From Aquilaria yunnanensis (lineage: Eukaryota > Streptophyta > Magnoliopsida > Malvales > Thymelaeaceae): a stretch of 64,000 nucleotides of DNA. Below the pieces are notes generated by a model that made no database searches, was not told where the DNA came from, and saw only the letters and a program-made list of their open reading frames with translations. The DNA is taken from NCBI GenBank assembly GCA_039654915.1, contig CM077595.1, forward strand, positions 87,957,501-88,021,500, read 5' to 3'. Of the stretch, positions 36,934 through 49,916 are shown piece by piece (positions within the stretch are counted from its first letter, which is position 1; every line of letters starts with the position of its first letter). The position numbers were made by a program, and so were the translations under genes.

Positions 36934-38354
36934 TGATAAATGTTAATTTACATGGTCAAAATTATTAACTTTTTGAAAATTTTAAGCGTCTTATTCTACA
37001 TCACCATACCACATTTTCTATCATTTCTTGCTTTGGACTTTTATTTTGTAAGGTGAAGAAAGGAACTAAAGCATCGAATCAGTTCGAAAGTGAGCAGAGT
37101 GAAAAACAAAAAAATGCAAATGAACAGTTCATTAGGGCTACGGCTTCAGTAGTGTTGCAGTCTTATAGTGTAATTATTCTGGAAGTTGGCATCGTGACTT
37201 GGGTCGTGTGGTGCCAATACCTTTCTTGTCATGGGTGCTACAGCACCTCTGCACCCAGATAAAAGTGGTCATTTACCTCTAATTTAAATTTAAGCATGTT
37301 ATTGGCCAAGCAATTTTATCTAAATGGGTAGATGAGTGATAAAGACACCTCCAAGAGAAGAAAAATTTGGAACCAAGTATATCACATAGGACATTCCTCA
37401 CATTCTAAGCAAAAGCTAGGTTTTCTTCTTCATCTTTTCTCTTAACTTTCATCATTTTGTAGAGGCATTTGTGGAGAGCTGCTCGGAGAAAGCTTGGAGC
37501 TCTTGAGGATTTTTTAAAGACTTGAGAAGTCAAGCTCATTTAGTCCACTTTGGTTCCTTCTTTCCTTTTTTCTTGTAGCTAGAGATGTATGTTGTTTTGT
37601 GGATTTTTATGTTTATGTTTAGTTTGATTATGAAATAGTTTTCTCTATATTTTATATGGTTGTAGTTACTTGAATTGGCTATGTTGGTTGGACTAATGAC
37701 TATTTGTCTTTAATTTTCCTCATTTTCTTGTTTACTCTTCTCCTTGAGCTCATTGTTGTGTTGTTTGATTAAGGGCCCTAGTCAATTGTACCTTATATTT
37801 CTTTTAAATTATTGGAAAAGATTAAAAGGAATTAGAATTGGGAGAAGAGTGTAGTGGTCATAAGCTTGTTGGGAAACTAGGCTAGGACATTAGGTGTAGG
37901 TAAATTAAACTTGTAATGCCCTTCTTGAACTAGCAATTCAGATGAGAGTTCATTCTAGTGTAAGTTTAGGAGAGTAACCCTTTCACTTGAGAGAGTAAGG
38001 CTCCAATTAGTTAACTTCATCAACAAGTAGGAAAACCAAACTATTAGCCTTAATTCACTAGTTAATCAAGTTAAATAGTGAAAATCATAGGAAATGTGTT
38101 TTATTAATTCACTAGAAAACCCCTAATTTGCATTGTGTTTGTTGTTCTTGTTTAGTAGCAATTTAAGTAGAGTTGTAAACTTAGTTATTTTCATAGTCAG
38201 TAAATCAACAATTATTATTTGTTTAGCTAAAGTAAGCCTCAAGCTAGTGGTAATTGGCAAACAATACAAAATAATCCTCGTGGGAATGATATCTTACTCA
38301 CCCAATCTACACATGTTTCATGTGTTTATGGATTAGGGTTTAAAATACACAACA
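36934..38354 (+). repeat. 3' LTR
   Basis: Starts 'tgataaatgttaatttac', ends 'acacaaca', 1421 bases. Aligns with the 5' LTR throughout, with many substitutions. Confidence 0.85.
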
Positions 38355-39230
38355 GGCCCTAGCTGGGTTAACATGAATGCGGGATTTCAAATTCTGCCAA
38401 AAAGTGGACAAATTACACTTTAAGGCTCTTCAATAGCTCAAACTTTCTTTTTTATCTCAAATTACCATTTTGCCCACTCCAATAACTAGTTTTTTAGGGC
38501 CTTTTGGTAAAAAAAAATGATTATCTCCTATAAATAGAGACTTTCATTTTTTACACTTCCTCACACCAATATCCACAATCTTTCTTTCAAATAAATATTT
38601 CAATTCTACTACTACTCCCTCACTAATGACATCAAAAGGAAAGAAAAAGAGCAAGGGTTTGGTGGACTCCTCATCCCACACCACTGGAATTGAGTTTTTT
38701 TTTCATAAAAAAAGCTCATTTGACCAATAGAGGCACCCATTTGCAAGCTGCAAAATTCGGGGGAAGGCCACATTGGGCATGGTTGGAATTCATATTTCAT
38801 TTTGAGAAGGATGCAAGGTCCAAAATGTTCAAGTTTTGCAAGAAAAATAATAGTGTCTGTGGGCATACAATCAACCATTATATCTGAAACAAGATTTAGT
38901 TATGGGAAAATAGAAAAACCAAATAAACGAATGTGACTGCCATATGAAGAGGTATGTTGGTGCAATTATGATTGGTCTAATGCTGCTCTTAGTTCCGACG
39001 ATGAAACCTTATCCGATGAGAATTACAAGTATTTCTATCCAATAATTATTGAAATGTTTCGTCATTTCCTAATGTATTACATGTTCTTGTTTTTGTAAGT
39101 GTCGTTTTGTTTTTCAATCAATAAAATCTAGTATGGTATTGGTGTCTCCCTCTTTAAAAGAAATAATAATGTAAAATTAACTACCCGCTTAACTGGGCCA
39201 GTCCCGAGCAAGGTAAGCCTACTAAACATC

Positions 39231-40111
39231 GTTAGCGTTTGTTAACATTATAAATTGAAACAATATTAAACATGACTATCTATCAACAATTAATTTTTTG
39301 TCATGTGCTTTAATAAACCAAAAAATAAAAGCTAAACTCTTAAAAAAAATGATGAAAAACTACTTAATCCCACTAGCAAGATGGTCTTGGAATGACACAA
39401 ATCACCCAACTTTAAGCAAACTGATTTTTTTTAGGGGTTCAAAGACGAAAGTTTAGAAAGCTTATGACCTACACCTAAGTGCGAGAATACCTTGACAGTT
39501 ATCCAATATTAACAAGCCAAGACATCATGACATCTACTCAAAAACCCAAAACTCCACATTCAAGAAATGCCCTTAGTTCGCCAAATATCTGTTCGCTTAT
39601 TTCCCTCTCGGAGGATATGAGACACGTTAAGGGTTTATAAAAAATTCTTGGATGACAACTACAGATGGATGCCAAATGCATTACAATTAATAAATGAAAC
39701 GTTAAGCTGTGAATCCATCTCAACCATTAACCCTTGAACTCCAAATCATGGTATAATGTTTTAAGACAGCTTGAATAGCTAAAATTTCAGCCATAAGCAC
39801 ATAGGGCTAAAAGAGCTTGGTAAAGAAGCATGACAACAGTTGCATTTGATTGTTTCTAATTATCCCAACAAAGCCCACCTCGACTCCCTAAACTAAACCA
39901 TCAAAATTAAGCTTCAGACAACCTAGAGGTGATCGATTCTAAAAGACTTATCGAGGCTCTCAAGCAAACTGAAAGATCGAAGGACCATGGTTGGAACTTG
40001 ATCATTCTTCAATCACTTTTTGGCAAAAAGGAAACCATCTTACCCAAATTGGGATTCGAGACTCACTTTTCACATGATTTGTTAGCCACTTTCAGCAATG
40101 TATGCTTTTAG
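39231..40111. other. Intergenic DNA, no gene supported
   Basis: Only short, unrelated ORFs. No repeat boundary recognised. Confidence 0.4.
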
Positions 40112-41525
40112 GCCCAAATCACTTTTGTTCCATTGAACTTTATTAACTTGGTTAAAATGAGTCCCTAAACTTCAGTGCAGTGCAGCCTAGTCTTCAAACT
40201 ATAAAACATGGGGCCATCAACCCCTTTGACCTTAACTCTGTTAATTGACTATCCATAAGCAAGAGAGAAATTGCACGCCAACCAACTAACTTCTTATTTT
40301 CTTTCTTTTGTACTGTATATTTTACCATCTACCACCTATGCCCCTACACTTTACTCATCTTCCTCTCTTCCCTCTCTATGCTGTTAATCTCTACCCTAAT
40401 TCGCCATTGCTTCTTTACCTAAAACCTTAAATTCCAAAGTTTTTTGCAAATTTTCTTTTATCACTAACAATTCCTCCATTTATTTGTACAAGGTAAGGAG
40501 CGAAAATGAAGCAGTCCGTCTTCTTATTCCTGGCTTGCATGTCCTTTTGGCAGAAGACCCTTGTGGATTTTGGGCACAGTCAGTGAATTCGAGGAAAAGA
40601 CATTGGAAGTTATGGATAATGAGGTTGGAGCAGTGGTGGGTGAAGTCGGGAAATGTGGGAGGCAGAGGCTATTGGTGAGCTTGGCATAGGTGAAGGATAG
40701 GAGAACTGAGTTATCGTTGGGACTCGAAGGAGACGCCAGCGAGGCATGTGATCATGCTGGATATGGCGAGGCTGAGGAATAGGGAGCTGAAGATTGAGGT
40801 GGAGCAAAACAAAATGTTGAAAGTGAGCAGAGAGATGAAGAGGGAGGAGGAAAAGAGAGGAAAACTTGAATTTGGTGATTTTCTTAGCAAAAGAGTTTTT
40901 TTTAATAATTCTCTACAAACACGAAACATATTTTTCAATTACATATTATTTTTTTTTCAATTTCATCAAAAGTGTTTTTAAATTTTTAAACATGAAAGTA
41001 AAACAAAAAATTATGAAAACTAAAAATTTTACAAAAAATATAAAAACATAAAAAAAACCCATTCAATTAATCAAGAAGTTCTGTTTTGTAATTATATTTA
41101 TTTGTATTAATTTATTTTTAACTAAAGAAATGTATATGAAAAGAAAGTTGACTCTGGTGATTATTAATTAAATAGAGTATTAATTTTTAAATGATTAGTT
41201 CTAAAAAATGAAAAATTGATTTTGCAATTGACTATAGTACTTGTGAAGAATGTAGTATTATTTATTTTTTACCATTTGCATATACTTCTCATTAAGTGAT
41301 TCAAGTTATATATTTCTGTGATTTAATGACTAAGATTTTAAATTTTTACAACCAAGTTGCTTAATTGTTAGATATATGACAGAGTTAACAATAAGTGGAC
41401 CAAGTTGATAAATTTAAATGGCTAAGTGTCCAACTATGTATAATTGGAGGATTGAGTTGTACCATGCTAAAATTGAGGGATAAAAATGGTTGAGTCAGCT
41501 AAATTCGAAAGACCAAAATTGATAG
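40112..41525. mobile_element. Possible MULE-like TIR element with captured-looking interior
   Basis: The left segment 'atcacttttgttccattgaa', 'aatgagtccctaaactt' is weakly mirrored at 41380-41525, where the inverse reads 'atcaattttggtctttcgaa', 'ttttatccctcaatttt'. The interior (about 40500-40870) is GC-richer and has two coding-like patches, one with EFEEKTLEVMDNEVGAVVGE and one with MARLRNRELKIEVEQNKMLK, in different frames. I do not recognise their source. Confidence 0.45.
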
Positions 41526-42060
41526 GTAAATAACATCAATCGTCCCTAAACTATAACCCATGATGCTTATTCATACTTAAACTATCAATTGTTGCATTAT
41601 TCATCCTGAAACCATTATAATTGCACCATTGGTCCTCCATTAGTCCTACGATTAAAATGGGCCAACTTGAGCAAATGAACTAAACTAGGGTTCTAAAATA
41701 GTAATTTGACCACAAACATAAAACTTTCGAGTTTTAAAGTTCTGATGAGGATTCAGAGGTGATAGGCTAAGATTTTGGATTTAAAACTTTTGTAAAAGTT
41801 ATAGAGCAAAGCAAGAGGAATTGAACAATATAAACATTTTAAAAATCCAAAAAAATTTCATGTTCATGGACAAATTCCCTTTTTAGACCCCCAATTTATT
41901 TAATTTGCTAAATTTGGCTGACTTTAATGACAGAACTACAAAGGACAAATAGTACAACCTTAATGGTAGTTGAATAATAAATGGTGCAGTGATTAATAGT
42001 TAAAGGACAAATAAGCAACATGAATATTAGTTTAGGGATGATGAGTGTCATTTAGGTCTT
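41526..42060. mobile_element. TIR element (MITE/MULE-like), 0.5 kb
   Basis: The left 'aacatcaatcgtccctaaac', 'tgcttattc', 'tgcattattc' matches the inverse of 41900-42060 ('gacactcatcatccctaaac', 'tgcttatttg', 'tgcaccattt'). TIRs are about 150 bases. It abuts the preceding element. No coding sequence. Confidence 0.65.
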
Positions 42061-42489
42061 GCCGTTTATGCTTCAAGAAAGCAATTCGCCTGCTTGGCTC
42101 AACTCTGAGGGAGCTTCTGAAAATGGCTTTTGTTTGGCCCAAAACAAATTTAGCACCCACCGTTTAGTGGTTGTTTACTAAAATCTGATTATACGACTAG
42201 CAGATTTATTCCTTGCATTGCATATAAGAGGGGGAAAACACTTTGCCCGGTCATGGGCCCAATGCAAGCCCATATCAAAATTTCCATATATGCTTCGCCA
42301 TATTTTATCATGCCATGGACGTTTTGAAATATAATACTATAAAAAATAAATACTTGTAAAATTTTATATTTTTATTGAAGTTCTAAAACTTGAATCTAAA
42401 CTGAAATCTGTCCGTGATGTTTTTTACTTGAGACTAAGAAATACGTTTATTGCTTACGAAAAACTTAAGATCATGTATACTTAGTAATT

Positions 42490-42514
42490 CCCCCCCGGGG
42501 GGGGGGGGGGGGGG
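42490..42514. repeat. C7-G18 homopolymer junction
   Basis: Seven C then eighteen G as written. Length may be affected by sequencing or assembly. Confidence 0.85.
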
Positions 42515-42711
42515 ACTGCTAATCCCAAAACGTATTTTACAATTAATTTATAATTTATCTGTTCAGTATAAAAAGAACAAAATTAATTAGTATAAGAACG
42601 AACATAAACTACAAGGATAAAAAACAAACACCAAGAACAACGGGGTTTGGAGACGGCCCAACTAAAACCAGGCCCGAACTCATGCAAAGTCCCATCAACC
42701 AAGTTTTTTTT

Positions 42712-42728
42712 GGGGGGGGGGGGGGGGG
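42712..42728. repeat. G17 run
   Basis: Preceded by T8 and followed by 'tgggtgggg'. Confidence 0.85.
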
Positions 42729-43445
42729 TGGGTGGGGTTTGCAATTTCCTCATGTGTGCGTGAGAGATTATTTCAACGAAAAATAAAATTGTCATATTGA
42801 TTATATTTAAGAAGAAAAAGTATTAAAGAAAGTTATAAATTCAAAATAAGTAAGCATCAATTCAAAATTCTAAAAATTTTGAAACATTTGAAAGATGTAT
42901 TCATATTAACTTACATTTTTTAACTAAAATTTAACTTAAATATATTCATATTAATTTTTATTTTAAAATTTTTTTAAAAATATATTTATAAATTAAAGTC
43001 CTTAAGGTACTATTTTAATTTAAAAAATTTTATATTTGTACAAGAAACTTTGAATGAAAGAAAATCATAAATTAATTACCGTGAATAATAAAAAAAACAA
43101 ATATTGTAATACTAATATAGTGAATTTAGGATTCCATTACAAATTGGGCCTTGAGTGTCAATCATTAAAGTTCGGGGGAGGGGGGGACTAAAACACAAAA
43201 GCCAAAAGTTTAGGAAAACTTGGTAAAAGTAGCTACTTTCAGAACTTGAGGACCAGAAGACATCTACGTAGAGAAATAATGAACCAACTCTGTAGTTTAT
43301 CCTTTTTTTCAGGGGAAAAAGCATTTGCAATAAAAAAAATTAAGGCAAAAAAAATAGTCAATAGATTTTTTTTTTTAAAAAAAACAACAAACAAATTGCA
43401 CTAAAGTATATCAAAGAAATCAACAATTTCAAAGCTCACCCTTAA

Positions 43446-44070
43446 GGCTGTAAATGAACTAAACGAATACGAATGAACTTTATTTGTGCTAATTTGTTTA
43501 GGTTTTAACTAAACCTGAACATGACAAGCCCTATATGTTTTTGTTTTTTTCGTTTAATGAAAAAAATTGTTCATGTTCATTTTTATTCATTCGTGAACAA
43601 CACTAAATGAACCAAACAGACAAATGTGTTTGTGAAAAAAAAATGAATGAGCGTGTTCGCGAACAATGTTTTATGAACAAATTCGTGAACAATTTAAACG
43701 AATATAAACAAATGAACTTGGTCTAAGTGACTAATGAAAACCTAAACTTGAAAGATGGTAGGGATCACATGTAAATAATTTATATAGACATAAATGGATA
43801 TATACATATTAGTATAAATAATAAATTAATAAACAAACAAATGAACAACGAAAAAATGAACAAATAAACGAATCAAAATACATGAACAATGATCGAACTA
43901 TTTGTGGACATAAATAGGCAAACTCAGACTTGTTCATGTTTGTTTGTTTAAATAAATAAATGCAAATTGTGTTCATATTCATTCATTTAGCTTAATACAT
44001 GAATATAAACAAACTTTCACCGAATAGCCCACAAACGATTCACCAAACGCTATATTCATTTACAACGCTA
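43446..44070. mobile_element. hAT-like MITE
   Basis: Begins 'ggctgtaaatgaactaaacg' and ends with the inverse of 'agcgttgtaaatgaatatag'. The interior is full of 'aacgaa', 'gaacaa' and 'gttcatg' motifs, a pattern common in plant hAT-type MITEs. The ends are approximate; an 8-bp duplication is not clear. Confidence 0.55.
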
Positions 44071-46483
44071 CTCACGTTGAAACATTATCATTTTGGACAT
44101 TTGCTTTGTGAAATCTCACTCTAGCTACTTTCGCTTGAGTACCCTTATTGTTTTACAACTAATTCGCATACCGTCCTCCTGTTGTTGTAGTTTTCCTCTA
44201 TAAATCAAAGCTTGACTACCTTTTGTAGTCTTTTGCAACTCCTAGTGGTTGATTGCATGGTTGCAAGAATTAGATTGAACCAGTAGGTCAAAATGGTTCT
44301 ATTGCAAACTATGAAACTTACTAACCCAAGTGTCAACTCATTATAAGAATAGTTGAGAATTGGACGAAATTGGTAAAAACCGCTCAGAACCTATAAATTG
44401 TTGAGGTGTAATCAAGAGAAATTGATGGTCTTTGCTTTTTTTGTGCTAATATTTCTTTTAATGGATGTTTTTCTTTGTGAATAATAGTTCTTGTGATAAA
44501 CTAACTTGGAGAATTTTCATTTTCATTGTAAAAATAAAATAGTCATTATTATCATAAATATGCATTTTCTGTACTTGGCACATAGGAAAAAACTTATAGT
44601 GACTAGCAACAGTTTTTTAAGGAGTGTCATTTTAGCCTGCAACTCAACCTGTTGAACCATACACAAGAAGCTTGAGCAATTCCTTCATGGTCCGGTTATA
44701 AAAACCATGGTTGATTAAAGAAGATGGCTCCAAAATTGGCCCCTAGGTTGCTTGACTTAAAAAATGCGAACTTTAAATAGCATGGCTATCATCCTTGTGG
44801 GTTTGGCCTAATAGCTAAAATGTTGGGACCCTGTAAGGAAGTTGAGGGTTCAACTCACTAGTTTGGTAACACTCCAAGTCCGAAAAAAGCTGGTGTTCCC
44901 TTACTGTTACTTACAAAATTACTACTTCTTCCCTTATATACTTTTAAGTTTCATTTGGAATACCAAGAAAAAAAAAAAAACATGTGTGTCTTACGTGAAA
45001 AAGTTTGATCTCTCAAATATTACACTATTCCTTATGAGAAGGATTATTCTATTTGCCTTTCACCTTGAACCCTTAACACAAGGCAAGTAAGGCTACTCTA
45101 TTTGCTAACGATTGTAAGGAGTAATTTATCTTTATGGTCGGAGCTAGAAAATTATGTCAGTATGGGTAATGAAAAATATTGTTAATAAATAATTTCACAC
45201 TTACAATTATACACGATGATGTTTCATTATTTGAAAATGTCATATGGCAATATCATTACTTGTACTACTAAATATATTCTTTTCAATATTTTAACGGGTT
45301 ATTTTTAGTATCAATACTTGTTCCTTGAGTGGGCAGAGCTTCTTTTGATCCTTTTCAAGTATTTCCCTATAAACATAAATTATATAAAATTAAAATTCAA
45401 AAAACAAAATAATACATTACTACTTTTTATTCTATAAATTGATGTACTATGGTTCTGGATTTTTGGAATTACTTGATAATTGACAGAGAAGTATACAATG
45501 TAAATTTAGATTTAGGAAGGATTTGTGATTTATAATACCTATAGAGATTATATTTGAGACAATTCTTTTTTAGTACGAAAGAGAAAAAATGGGGATAAGC
45601 TTAATGGTAGAGATGAGAAAAATTTTCTCCGCCACCAATTTTGATTATTATTTATACTTTTGAATGAGTCTTTAATATCTAGCTGGTGGAATTTTTCTTT
45701 AGGTTAAGCTTTTTATTATCATTATTTCTATTTTTTACTAATGTTTTTATTTTTTTTTTAGGAAGTGAAAGACACAATTTTCTCCTTTTTACTCGGCTTG
45801 TGTATTAAATTCTATAATTATACCAATAATTCTTGTGGTTTCTAGTTTCACCATTAGTTTTTACTTTTATTTTGATCATTTATCAAAATTAAGCACATAC
45901 ACTTTTTAGTGAATGAGGGCATCATAAAGAATTTGTGAGTGTAGAACAAATATTTCCTAAAAATCATACACCGGTTATATACTTTTTTCCAAAACCCAGT
46001 GATAACAATTACCACCACTCATATATAGGTGGAGTCACCAATATATAAGCTTGTCTTATATGCGTTCGACTGCACATATGTCTTACCCATGAAAAGTTGT
46101 TTTTATCCTCTGTTTTAATTTTAATTCCATGCATATCCCTAACATTGCATTAGAGTTTTAAAAAAGTTATCCAATGGTAGCTTTTAACTTTTAACTTCAA
46201 CGTTTTCATCTCAACCATTAAATAAATCATCCAAAACTTTAACATTGATTGTAAAAACTATTCCCAAACAGGCCATCATTTCGTTTTTCCTCTCCATCAC
46301 CATCGTTCAACACCGCTGCTTTGTCACTATCGTTCACTACCAAAATCATCCGCCATTGTTTCTTCTCTTACCGTTGGCTGTTGACTTTGCCAAATCTCTC
46401 TTCTCTTGTCCATGCACGCAAAGGCCCGATTTAATTTCCAGGAATGTTTGCAGTCATCACCAAGTTCGAGTCCTATCTCCAAC
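44071..46483. other. Intergenic DNA, no gene supported
   Basis: AT-rich. A transposon-end-like motif ('ggtcggagctagaaaatta') lies near 45136 without a visible partner. No coding evidence. Confidence 0.4.
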
Positions 46484-46974
46484 AGGGGCATAGCCAAGAT
46501 TCTCAACTAGGGGGGGGGGGGGGGTAGGGGCTGCTTCACTTACTTGGAAAATTAGATCAGCCGAACAGTGTAAGAGACCAAAGACAGGCAGAGAACGAGT
46601 TGGATTTGGGGGGGGGGGGGGAGGGGTTGCTGTTGAAGGGTGAATGAAGATAGCGAATCGGCAATTGTCGAGTCACTTTGCGTCTACAAAGTGACAGAGA
46701 AGCTTCGCAACAAATTGCAAAACTAGGGGCAAGGGGGGACGAAGCTCTGTGAAATTGAAAAGGGTAAAGAAACGCATTGAACTGGTTAAAAACATTAAAA
46801 AAATGTTAAAACGTATAACAGTCCCCCATTAATTTTAAAACTTACACATAGGTACCTAACTTTATTTTTCCTACAATTATATCACATATATTACCTATCC
46901 TATATATTTTTCCAAATTTCTAGGAGGGGCGGCTGCCACCCCTGTCCCTATAATACTACGTCCCTGAACTTTAG
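46484..46974. repeat. Possible short TIR element with G-rich ends
   Basis: The left 'caggggcatagccaagattc' and the inverse of the right end ('cagggacgtagtattatagg') are similar, and both continue into G-rich tracts. Plant elements with 'ggcggagcca' ends look like this. G-runs sit at 46510-46524 (15 G) and 46608-46621 (14 G). Confidence 0.4.
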
Positions 46975-49916
46975 TGAGGTGAATTGCAGTGCCACCAACC
47001 CCATCTCACTTGTCTACCATCCCGAGTTCCAGAGGAGCCGTGTGGTGGCAAAATCAAATCCAATCAACTGGCAACTTGGGATGGCAAGAGATTGGGCTGG
47101 GAAGGCTATGGCGTCCAAAGCCCTAAGTGCTAAACCTATTTTCTATCCTTCATGTTTGTATATTTTTCAAATTGAATACCTAGTGTTTTGTTTAGGTATA
47201 TATATGTACACATGCAAAAAATGAAATGTACGATGTCATAAAACCATATGCACAAGAAAATAATGTACAGGCAATTTCTTGAAATTAATGTAAGAACAGT
47301 TTTATTCAAGTACCAAAATATAACATGTATAAATACATAAACACAATCATATTAGTATTTAATCACATATATATAAACGAATTAACTCATTTTATACAAA
47401 TAATGTCAAAAACATTACTATTCATATGTAAAAATTTATTCCCCTACATATCTGTTATATATATCTTATATCATTTTTACATATGTATCATATGTTTTAT
47501 ACATATCCATCACTTGTTTTATACGTTGAACTTCATATATATCTATTATCTCATTTGTATATATATCTAATTTAATTGAAAAATGGAATTTGACTCATTC
47601 AGACCTATTTTTATATGGGAGGTTAAATTTACTAACAGATCTTATTTGTATATAAGTCACATATTATTTATACATATCTCTAATTTTGTGGAAATAAAAT
47701 ATTTGATATATTCATACTTATTTTATACTATAAAGGGCAATACTAGAATACAAATATATATAAATATAAGGGATATGGTACATACTAGACTTACCCCTAC
47801 ACATTTATCTGTTTCACAATAATTATGGCTATTAGCCCTTGAACAGAAAAAAAAATTAGCAGTAGTTGACGATTTCATTGTAAATCATGACTTTATCAAA
47901 GCATGTCGTTAACGGCAACAGTCAAATAAGAACCTCCAAGTTAGAGATTTGTCCACTTCAGACTCAAAAGACAATAGGATGTAGGACCTGGAAGCCGATC
48001 GATTTCCCTTTCTCTATGTTTGTCTCCAGTTCAACTGTTCTTTTTGTTTTCCAATCTCAACAACATTCACTATTACAATTTCCATCCCAAGTCCCATCAC
48101 TAGATAACTTAATTACAATTGGCTGATAAGCTCTTACGAGCAGATCAATAGAAAAAGCAACTCAATTTGTAGCCGGTAGAGGGAGGAAATTATTAAAAAT
48201 TATATCTTACTTTTATGATCAATGATGTATTTTGGAGCATTAGGTTTAGTCAGAATTAATGGCCAAAAAAATGGTATAAGCTTATAAATCTCATACTAAA
48301 TGGGTATTCACCTCTAAAAAAATACTATATCTGTCTTATATTGTTTATTTCATTTCAACTTTTTTATTTAAATTTGATTTAAATTTATTTGTATCATTAT
48401 TTGCTAATTATTTTTTTTAAGAGGTATATTTAGAAATTACAAGAATAATAGTTTTAAATATAATTTTTTTTTATTTTTTATCAAATAATAATATAAATAA
48501 ATTTAACTCAAAATTAAGTCAGAAAACTGAAATAGAGCAAAACAATATGGAACATATTGAGTATTATATTAGTAGCACTTTTAATCATTTTAAAAGATAT
48601 TGGAAATTGAAATAATTAATGAGATTAGCCGATCTTAGATATTACCTTGGCCACCAATATTCCCACATCCCACATTAAAGAACTGGGTAAAAGGGGACAA
48701 ATATGTTATTAAGATCAAGTCGATGGACAATTTTGTCATTATTGCTTTTTTTTTTTTATAAAAAATTTCCATTGACATTATCTATTGGGATCAATTTTGA
48801 CACTGACCTTTAAATTTTCATGTGTGGCAAACGTGAAAAAATGGAGAAAATACATGTTCAAATTCCAAGGTTTCACTCCCTCAACCTATAGCCTTAAGTT
48901 TTTGAATCTATCATTTTCACCATTTCATCATTACTTTCTTTTCCTTGAAACTAGGCTAGGTGTTTCTAGTTTTTTGAGATTCTAGGGCTGGGAATCAATC
49001 AATAAAGTTGACGAGGTCAGCTCTACTTATTTGGGTTATGGGTGGGAGAATCCAAATATGATGTTAAGGAAGACAAAGAAGGTGATAACGACGATCGTGA
49101 TAAATGCAATAGTGGGCATGGGGAAAAAGATGAGGTCTGTGACCAGTAGTCGGATTCTTGTGGTGGTGCCCTTGGCCTAGTAGCGTTCAGGTCCGTTGGA
49201 GAAGATGGTCAAAATTGGACATTTGCAAAGTTGGGTTCCTATTAGTTAAGGACTAAATTTTTAGGGGCTAGCTTAAAAATTTTCTCAATTTGCTAATTGT
49301 TGATATGACGTTGGGATGTTGCAGACATGACATGAAATATTCTTATTTTAGACATGATAATTCTACTGTTAGACAACCTTTGGATGCTAAGTGGCTATAT
49401 TGCTATTTTTTCACAACTTCAATGGTAATTTTGCATAAAAAACAATTAAAGACAAAATTGTTCCATCGACCTAACAGTAATGATGTTTTTGCCCTTCTCC
49501 CAAAGTAAGAGCTAAAAAGTTATCCTATGCTAAAGGAAGATGGGAAATATAATGTAGGGTTTTTGCGAGCCAGACAACATAGTGGAATTAATTGAAACCC
49601 TTTAGGATTCAAGTAAAAATGGATAAATCATGTGTTTAAAATTTTCATACATAGTAGATTGAGGTTTTTCGCCCAACTGTTGATCTGAATTACAAAACTT
49701 GAACAATTCAAACTTTCTATGGTATCTATACGAACCACTTGAATAACCACGTCTCCTTCAAGTTTCGGCAAGAACATTCTTCTTGTGCTCACAGTGCTAG
49801 TTTGCGTCATCTAAGAAAATACAAAATGAGGTGCAGATGAAAATCTCATAACCCTTTCTGAGTTTCGTCCGGAGATACTCTATTGAAAATAACACTATAT
49901 ATATATATATATATAG
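46975..49916. other. AT-rich intergenic DNA, no gene supported
   Basis: Contains a 'tatatatatc/catatatatc'-rich stretch at 47310-47780 and an (AT)n run near 49898-49914. ORFs here are low-complexity and not called. Confidence 0.45.

Larger units (their letters stand above)
30947..38354 (+). mobile_element. Athila-like Ty3/gypsy LTR retrotransposon, nonautonomous (no pol)
   Basis: Direct repeats of about 1.4 kb bound the element: LTRs at 30947-32347 and 36934-38354, both beginning TGATAAAT. Directly after the 5' LTR lies a primer-binding site resembling the complement of tRNA-Asp. A gag remnant (32700-33340) and an aspartic-protease remnant (34190-34721) follow. No reverse transcriptase, RNase H or integrase can be found in the remaining 2.2 kb before the 3' LTR. 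The flanks are GTCCC (left) and GGCCC (right), a 5-bp target duplication with one difference. The LTRs differ at many sites and by small indels, so the insertion is old. Confidence 0.8.
30762..39230. mobile_element. Possible hAT-like element split by a retrotransposon
   Basis: The left flank of the LTR element starts 'taggtgttcagttgaccagg', followed by 'ccaacccgagcctg'. At 39185-39230 the inverse reads 'gatgtttagtaggcttacc', then 'gctcgggactggccc', so weak terminal inversion is visible. This left end is typical of plant hAT-like MITEs. The right arm (about 38620-38890) has a broken coding patch with W-F-FEKD-KMFKFCKK that faintly recalls a BED-type zinc finger. No 8-bp duplication was found, so the reading stays tentative. 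Confidence 0.35.
42061..43445. other. Intergenic DNA with long G-runs, no gene supported
   Basis: No gene. Holds the homopolymer runs listed separately, and a shorter G-rich stretch near 43170-43187. Confidence 0.45.

Noticed and set aside
38612..38887. Frames on both strands near a possible zinc finger
   Set aside because: The plus frame has only a faint BED-like pattern and is broken; described with the hAT-like element, not called as a gene.
46979..47822. Three plus-strand frames of about 80 codons
   Set aside because: They arise from low-complexity TATA/TATC-rich DNA; composition is Ile/Tyr-rich with no motif.
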